Assembly: GCA_022385755.1 (NCBI GenBank)
Contig: MU278356.1
Span: 469,018 to 479,428, forward strand
DNA: 10,411 bases
Direction: 5' to 3'
Source of the DNA: Trametopsis cervina
Lineage: Eukaryota > Basidiomycota > Agaricomycetes > Polyporales > Irpicaceae
The position numbers were made by a program, and so were the translations under genes. Position 1 is the first letter of the stretch; each line of letters begins with the position of its first letter. Of the stretch, positions 5,638-10,411 are shown in pieces. Below the pieces are notes generated by a model. It was not told the origin of the DNA. It did no database searches and saw only the letters and a program-made list of their open reading frames with translations.

Positions 5638-8197
5638 GGCCATGGAGGAGTTCTGTGTGCAAGAAGGGGTGGCTAGACGTCATACTGTGCGTAACAGGCC
5701 TCAGCAGAATGGTGTTGCAGAGAGATTCAACCGAGTTTGTGCTGAAGGTGTCACTGCCATGCTCCATGAAGCTGGTTTACCTTCACAATTCTGGGGAGAT
5801 GCTCTTGCTTCGCTTGTACACGTCCTGAATCGCACTCCCACCTCTGCTCTGCCCCACATCACTCCCTATGAGGCCTGGCTCAACCAGAAACCAGATGTCT
5901 CTCGTCTTCGCATCTGGGGATGTCTGGCCTATGTGCATGTGCAGAAGGATAAGCGAGGACAGTTGGGATCCCATATGGAGAAGTGCATCTTTCTGGGCTA
6001 TCCTCCTGACTACAAGGGCTGGAAATTCTACAACCCTGATACCAAGCGCACTATCATCTCTGAACGTGCTGTTTTCGATGAACGCTACTTCCCTGGCTTG
6101 AAGAACTGGTCTTCCTTGCCCATTCATCGCTCCCACCCTCCCCTTGTTGGCCCTACTCCATCCCTGCACTCCTGGGATGGCGATGATGCACCTCCTCCAC
6201 TGCCACCTGTGCCACCTGTGCCAGAAGCTCATCTTGAGGGGGAGCCGGACGCTCCTGCCGTCCCAGCAGTCCCTCCTCATGTCCAAGATGAGCTCCCTGA
6301 CCCACCACAGGCTGTGCCTCCACCACCTGCACCTGCTGTTGCAGCTCCTGAACCACTGCTTGCGCCTGTCCCACCTCCTGCTCCTCAGCGCGATCCTGCT
6401 CATCCTATACGAGCTGCTCGACCTCCTGCACCTCCTGCTGCTATCCCAGACGTCCCACTTGCACACAGACGCGACCCTCGAACCAGAAACCCTCCTGGAG
6501 AGTGGTGGAAGGTTAGACCATCTCCTCCTGTCAAGTCTGAGCCAGACGACGATGCTATTCATGCGTCTGACTCTGAGGATGACTCCGAGGATGATGAGTA
6601 CGCAGGCAAAGCTAGTGCAAAGGACTCTGCTTCGGTTCCAGCCACTCTCAAGGCCGCTTTAAGACGTCCTGAGGGTGCACAGTGGCAGACAGCAGCTCAA
6701 GTCGAGATTGATGCTCATCTGCAGAACCACACTTGGTCTCCATGCCCTCTACCTCCTGGTAGAAAGGCTATCCCTTGTCGCTGGGTCTTTGCCATGAAGC
6801 ACAATCCAGATGGCTCTCTGGAGCGGTTGAAGGCTCGTCTTGTGGCCAAGGGCTTCAGTCAGCGTCCAGGATTTGACTACCTTGAGACATTTGCCCCTAC
6901 TGTGCGCATGGCCTCTATCCGGACTGTGCTTGCTCTACCTGCCTTGGAGGACCTGGATCTTCGCTCTGTCGACATCTCTCATGCCTTTATCAATGGAGAA
7001 CTCGAGGAGGAGATCTATATGCAGCAACCAGAGGGTTTCCACTTTGGCTCTCCTGGTGATGTCCTTCGTCTGCAGCGCTCTATCTATGGTCTGAAGCAGG
7101 CTAGTCGAGTCTGGGGAATCACTCTGCACAAGGTCCTTGCTACTATGGGCTTTGTGCGCATCAAGTCAGATGCATCCCTCTTTATCCTCTCCAGGGATAC
7201 TGTGCACATCATCATGCCTGTCCACACCGATGATATCACCATTGCCTCCACTTCTCCTTCAGAATCCGACCGCATTGTCCAGGAGCTCTCCCAGCACTTC
7301 AAGTTGCGAGATCTAGGCCCTACCTCATGGCTACTGGGCATAGAGATCATCAGAGACCGTCCTAATCGCTCCATTTCACTCTCCCAACACCAGTACATTG
7401 TGGACATGCTTGAAACCTATGGTTTCTCTGACTGTTCAACTGTGCACACTTCCATGCTGCCCAACACGCATCTGACTGCCAAGGACAGCCCTACCACTCC
7501 TGAGGCACATGCTGCCATGGCTGACATCCCATACATCAATGCTGTTGGTTCTCTCATGTACTTGGCCACCTCCACTCATCCTGACATCGCATACACTGTC
7601 TCTAAACTCGCTCGCTTCAACTCCAACCCTGGTCTCCCTCATTGGGCTGCTGTGAAGCATCTGTTCAGATACTTGAAGGGCACCATGGATTTGAAGTTGA
7701 CATATGGTCCAGTCCAGTCAACTTCAGAGCTCTTCTCGACTTTCTCAGATGCAGACTATGGGATGGATCCAGACACTCGTCATTCGACTGGAGCCTATGT
7801 GGTGTGCATTGGGACTGGAGCGGTTGATTGGAGCAGCAAGCTTCAGTCAGTGGTTGCTCAGTCTACTACAGAGGCTGAGTACGTTGCTGCTGTGGATGCT
7901 GGCAAGGAGATGATGTGGATGCGCAATCTGTTGACCGAGTTTGGCTACAAACTTGGTTCTAATGCCTCTACCCTCCACATGGACAACAACTCTGCGATCT
8001 CTGTTGCCAAGAATCCAGAGAAGTTCTCTCATGTGAAGCACATGGACCTGAAGCTGTATTGGCTGAAGGAAACTGTGGAGAGTGGGCAGATTCGACCAGT
8101 TTACTGCCCCACAGCAGATATGCCTGCTGACTTGCTCACCAAGGCTGTTGCTGGTGTGAAGGTGGAACATCTGCGCAAGCTCATGGGCTTGCAATGA
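5638..8197 (+). pseudogene. pol: integrase C-half, reverse transcriptase, RNase H
   Basis: An uninterrupted frame to TGA 8195-8197. It opens with 'AMEEFCVQEG', and the integrase catalytic Glu in 'NGVAERFNR' is at 5720-5722, exactly 35 residues after the second Asp once the one-base shift is allowed for (DD35E). 'LRIWGCLAYVHV' and 'FLGYPPDYKGWKFY' form the copia integrase tail. A proline-rich linker (about 6180-6530) ends in 'RNPPGEWW', followed by an acidic patch 'SDSEDDSEDDEY'. RT runs from about 6725: motif A 'VDISHAFING' (Asp 6971-6973), motif B 'SIYGLKQASRVW' near 7080-7115, and motif C 'HTDD' (Asp-Asp 7229-7234) in place of the common YVDD. RNase H keeps Asp in 'SDADY' (7748), Glu in 'TEAEY' and Asp in 'HMDNNSA' (7982). 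The protein makes double-stranded cDNA from element RNA. The ATG at 5531 lies in this frame but upstream of the shift, where the frame is wrong, so it is not the start. Confidence 0.93.
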
Positions 8198-8254
8198 TCT
8201 GTTGGGTTCAGGGGGAATTTTTATGCTGCAGAGACGTGCTGCATGCAGGGGCAG
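8198..8254 (+). other. 3' untranslated region with candidate polypurine tract
   Basis: Fifty-seven bases separate the pol stop from LTR3. Two purine-rich runs could prime plus-strand DNA synthesis: 'AGGGGGAA' near 8211-8218, and 'GCAGGGGCAG' ending at 8254, directly against the LTR. The second has the expected position. A 'gctgca' repeat lies between them. The minus-strand remnant has lost this whole segment. Confidence 0.6.
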
Positions 8255-8605
8255 TGTTGGATAATGCCTGCTAAGCACTTGTCTCTATTTTATTTCGTCT
8301 TTTATGACTCATTTCATCCCTTATGTCGAGTATAGACCCCTTTCCTACCTTCCCATGGATTGTCTACACCGTCCACTATTTTCCTCTATTTTTGCCTATT
8401 TTTCCCTGACCTCTACAGGTCATTCTACTAGTGTAACTTTGACTTGGCAGTATTCTGCTTGCTTCTCGGTGTTAGCCGAGTTTAAGCGCCCGTAGTCGCT
8501 CACCCTGCAGCCTGAGACCTTCAAACCTCTCTCAGTTGCTCATCTCAGACTGCAGTATAAGTCTGTCAGAGCCTGTTCTAGTTGAGTATAACTCCCAGAA
8601 CAACA
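8255..8605 (+). repeat. Ty1/copia 3' LTR of the plus element (LTR3)
   Basis: This 351-bp LTR runs from TGTTGGATAATGCC to CCCAGAACAACA and lies right after the polypurine tract. Compared with LTR2 it lacks one copy of the 55-bp duplication and has 13 extra bases near 8460-8480, so it belongs to a separate subfamily. Substitutions number a few dozen. The TATA-like site reads TATAGA and the palindrome centre is changed. The five bases after it ('tccaa') match no upstream flank in the window, as expected if the 5' end is lost. Confidence 0.94.
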
Positions 8606-8999
8606 TCCAATGTGTGGGAATTTTGTCTGAATACACTTTTATAACCATATTTAGTTATCATTTTGTATGGTTTTGATGGCATTAGTAGCAGTTATTAATC
8701 CATTACCAATTTGTGTAGTCGGGCGCTTATTTGACATTACAAAACTTCCTCAATGTTTACAGCCTCCCCATCTCAAAGTTTCTCAGCAATTTGTATATCT
8801 ACATGTAGCCATGACATTGGGCTACACTGTGGTCACCTTTATTAAGGAAACCATGCAGAATTGAGAGCAGAAGATGAGAAACACATATGCCCTTTTTGGG
8901 AAAAAGCGCCCAACTTTGATGGGCTTCAGCTTGGCTTATAAAACACTTCTAGCCAAGAGCCCCCCTCATTTGAAGTGTATTCCATGCCTCAGTGTTGTT
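8606..8999. other. Unassigned AT-rich flank right of LTR3
   Basis: No domain or RNA gene is seen. A 65-codon open frame at 8667-8864 is hydrophobic but matches nothing I know and is within chance expectation. 'GCGCCCAACTTTGATGGGCTT' type sequence near 8906-8935 resembles 'gcgcccaactgccgtgagcc' near 9553, suggesting two copies of a small dispersed repeat in the same orientation. Confidence 0.45.
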
Positions 9000-9150
9000 T
9001 TATTGGCTTTGAAAACTTGCATTGTCTATGTTTTTCGAGTATTTTGTGTTTTCTGAGCTTAATAACGCAGCTACAACAATGCCGTGGATGGTGGGAGGGT
9101 CAGATTAGATAAGCAAACACCTTCCATTTTGGGAAGGTACACTCCCACGG
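9000..9150 (+). repeat. Diverged dispersed repeat, copy B
   Basis: 'TTCTGAGCTTAATAACGCAG' at about 9050 aligns with 'ttctgagcttagtaatatag' near 114-133 of copy A. The match continues through 'tcagattagataagc' (9100-9114) against 'tcagattacataagc'. It is direct relative to copy A. Similarity is roughly two-thirds by eye and fades after about 9150. Confidence 0.5.
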
Positions 9151-9384
9151 TCTGTCTACACCTTTACATGTATGCCTTTCACTCAATACTCAAGCTAAAA
9201 CAGTCATTCAACATCCCAGACATATGCCTGAATGTATTACATAATGTATTCTGATTTTAGCGCATTTTTTGATATTTTATTGAGCTCTCTATGAGGTGTT
9301 TTGTGCATTTTCTAAGAAAAGAAGACGATTTGTGAGATCACATGACCATGGGAAGGTGATGTGACCATATGCAAGGGGGCTTCT

Positions 9385-9460
9385 AAGTGTTCCAGAATTT
9401 CGAAAGATTTTTCCAGATTGTTTCAGATTTTATTGGGGGCTCTAAAGTCGATTTAAGCGA
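9385..9460 (-). repeat. Diverged dispersed repeat, copy D
   Basis: The reverse complement reads 'aaatcgactttagagc...aataaaatctg...ggaaaaatc...aaattctgga'. It lines up with the reverse complement of 10155-10245 ('aaattgactgtaaagt...aataaaattctg'), and its end with the first 40 bases of the window. It is a partial copy in the same orientation as copy C. Confidence 0.45.
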
Positions 9461-9741
9461 AAACACCCCAAAAGAGGCCAAACAAACAAAAGCCAAACAA
9501 AGGCCGGTCAGTACTACAGGCCGCTCTGAGTGGACGACTGTGTGCCTACTTAAGCGCCCAACTGCCGTGAGCCCTAAGCCAATCAGCATGCTGAATGTAA
9601 GCAGCTTTGACTGTCGTTTTTAAAGAAATGGTAGACGCCCAGAAACTGCATACGAAAAGCATAATAGCTGCTTATCCATTTCAAATACTGCTCTGGGCAG
9701 GGATTGAATGTCAGTCAGTAAGAAAAAGAACTCACATGGTA
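9461..9741. other. Unassigned flank between repeat copy D and the 21-bp array
   Basis: Contains 'gccaaacaaa' repeated words at 9476-9505 and a comparatively GC-rich stretch with 'ccgctctgagtggacgac' and 'taagccaatcagcatgct' near 9520-9597. The second has the look of a dispersed short repeat found in many animal genomes, but I cannot identify a family. I find no tRNA-like boxes or poly-A tail that would support a SINE call. Confidence 0.35.
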
Positions 9742-9930
9742 AATAGAAGTTGTTACTAAGTGAATAGCAGTTGTTCCTGAGTAAGTAGAAGTTGTTACTA
9801 AGTAAGTGATAGTTGTTACCAAGTAAGTAGACATTGTTATCATGTAAGTAAGAGTTGTGATCAAGTAAGTAGATATTGTTACTGGGTAAGTAGAAGCTGT
9901 TACAAGATTAGTAGACATTGTTACTTGGGT
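9742..9930. repeat. Nine-unit 21-bp tandem repeat (minisatellite)
   Basis: The core 'gttgtta' (or 'attgtta') recurs at 9749, 9770, 9791, 9812, 9833, 9854, 9875, 9896 and 9917: exactly 21 bases each time, without a single indel, though units differ by substitutions. Each unit contains 'aagtaagtag'. On the minus strand the array is open in one frame and gives a seven-residue repeat of the form STYLVTT inside a 94-codon frame (9715-9999). The exact multiple of three keeps it open, so this is weak evidence for coding. It directly abuts the end of repeat copy C. Confidence 0.9.
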
Positions 9931-10331
9931 GAGCAGGCCGGCAAGCGGCAGGTAACGATTCCTGAGGTCTTTATACATCTTGAATTTTATGCAATACATT
10001 GTGTAATTGTTTTTATTCAGAAAGCAGCAACATTTTGTCTTTTTATTGATACAAATGATTAAATAGTGAAAAACACTTCATATGATGTTTCACCACTATC
10101 AAAGTGAACTAAAGTAATTTAAAAGATTGCATAACCATAAAAATACACTAAAAGAACCCATAAAGAACTTTGAAGACTGTTCAAAATTTACAATGATTTT
10201 TCAGATTTTCCCAGAATTTTATTTGAGACTTTACAGTCAATTTATATACTGTGTGAAAATGACTTCCCAATAGAGTAAAATGTACACTTCTGTAATCTGC
10301 TATCATCACTATAAACAGTTTACGATTCCTG
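9920..10331 (-). repeat. Diverged dispersed repeat, right arm (copy C), inverted to copy A
   Basis: On the minus strand the order matches copy A: 'tagtgatgatagcagattac', then 'aaattgactgtaaagt' (near 10225-10300), and further on 'tataaagacctcagg...cgcttgccggcctgctcaccc' (9925-9985). Copy C is about 170 bases longer between these blocks than copy A. 'gattcctgaggt' occurs at both 9957 and 10325 within it. With copy A it forms a large, imperfect inverted repeat around the retrotransposon cluster. Confidence 0.55.
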
Positions 10332-10411
10332 AGGTACGAAGAAAAGAATCGTTCCAGTAACGTCTGGGACATTGGGGTTCTGCGACATGTGACAGATTTT
10401 GTTCACAATGC

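Larger units (their letters stand above)
4389..8605 (+). mobile_element. 5'-truncated Ty1/copia LTR retrotransposon, plus strand
   Basis: The domain order gag zinc knuckle, protease, integrase, RT, RNase H, 3' LTR is diagnostic of Ty1/copia (integrase before RT). Homology to the minus-strand copy starts at about 4389, inside gag; the gag N-terminal half, leader, primer-binding site and own 5' LTR are missing. The 3' end is complete through LTR3, which ends at 8605. Two lesions break the single long gag-pol frame that such elements normally have: a TGA at 4852-4854 and a +1 shift at 5635-5637. The pol tail after the shift is open for about 2.56 kb. The element could not move by itself without supplied proteins and a 5' LTR. 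The family looks closest to basidiomycete copia elements, from recall. Confidence 0.93.

Noticed and set aside
5783..6562. 259-codon minus-strand open frame
   Set aside because: It lies antisense to the integrase tail and proline-rich linker, has an Arg/Trp-rich low-complexity composition and no recognisable domain. It is a shadow of the pol frame.
6144..6662. 172-codon plus-strand frame rich in Leu and His
   Set aside because: It is an alternative-frame reading of the proline-rich linker codons.
3123..8605. A complete 5.5-kb LTR element with LTR2 and LTR3 as its pair
   Set aside because: The LTRs differ by a 55-bp duplication, a 13-bp indel and many substitutions. There is no primer-binding site after LTR2, the gag N-terminal half is missing, and the flanking bases do not match (AAATT before LTR2, TCCAA after LTR3).
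8667..8864. 65-codon hydrophobic frame as a membrane peptide gene
   Set aside because: AT-rich DNA commonly gives hydrophobic chance frames of this size; no homology or regulatory context supports it.
9520..9600. tRNA or tRNA-derived SINE head
   Set aside because: I could not find matching A and B boxes or a foldable cloverleaf; only a weak visual resemblance to dispersed short repeats.
9742..9930. CRISPR-like array
   Set aside because: Units are contiguous 21-mers without spacers, in a eukaryotic window with no cas genes.

Overview
This is a eukaryotic, repeat-rich window with no intact host gene that I can support. It is a nest of Ty1/copia (Pseudoviridae-type) LTR retrotransposon pieces embedded in AT-rich DNA made of older, diverged repeats. 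The pol protein reads most like the Ty1/copia elements of basidiomycete fungi: an HxDD form of the RT active site, a PPGEWW linker motif, and an 'AVGSLMYLA...HPDIAY' segment. That comparison is from memory, and the host is not settled. The flanks are visibly more AT-rich than the element and hold diverged repeats I cannot place in any lineage.

Layout. 1-565: AT-rich flank carrying a diverged repeat that recurs inverted at the right end of the window. 566-957: a 392-bp LTR on the minus strand (LTR1). 958-2940: minus-strand remains of a gag-pol with several deletions, stops and heavy loss of CpG, joined directly to LTR1. 2941-3122: unassigned DNA. 3123-3515: a plus-strand LTR (LTR2) that differs from the reverse complement of LTR1 by one base, with a near-match 5-bp flanking duplication and no primer-binding site after it, so it is best read as a solo LTR. 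3516-4388: unassigned DNA. 4389-8254: a plus-strand gag-pol of the same family that begins inside gag. It has an in-frame TGA just after the protease active site and a +1 frameshift inside integrase, and then an uninterrupted integrase/RT/RNase H frame ending at 8197. 8255-8605: its 3' LTR (LTR3), about 92% like LTR2 outside indels. 8606-10411: AT-rich flank with more copies of the diverged repeat and a nine-unit 21-bp tandem array at 9742-9930.

How the parts relate. The plus and minus internal regions are two members of one family, and both contain the same TGA codon downstream of the protease site. LTR1 and LTR2 form one LTR subfamily (with a 55-bp internal duplication) and LTR3 another. 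The most notable point is that LTR1 and LTR2 are almost identical in inverted orientation, while the coding DNA joined to LTR1 is badly decayed. This suggests gene conversion between the two LTRs or a rearrangement, rather than ordinary ageing of one element. No element here is complete. The plus pol retains every catalytic residue I looked for and would be useful for classification.
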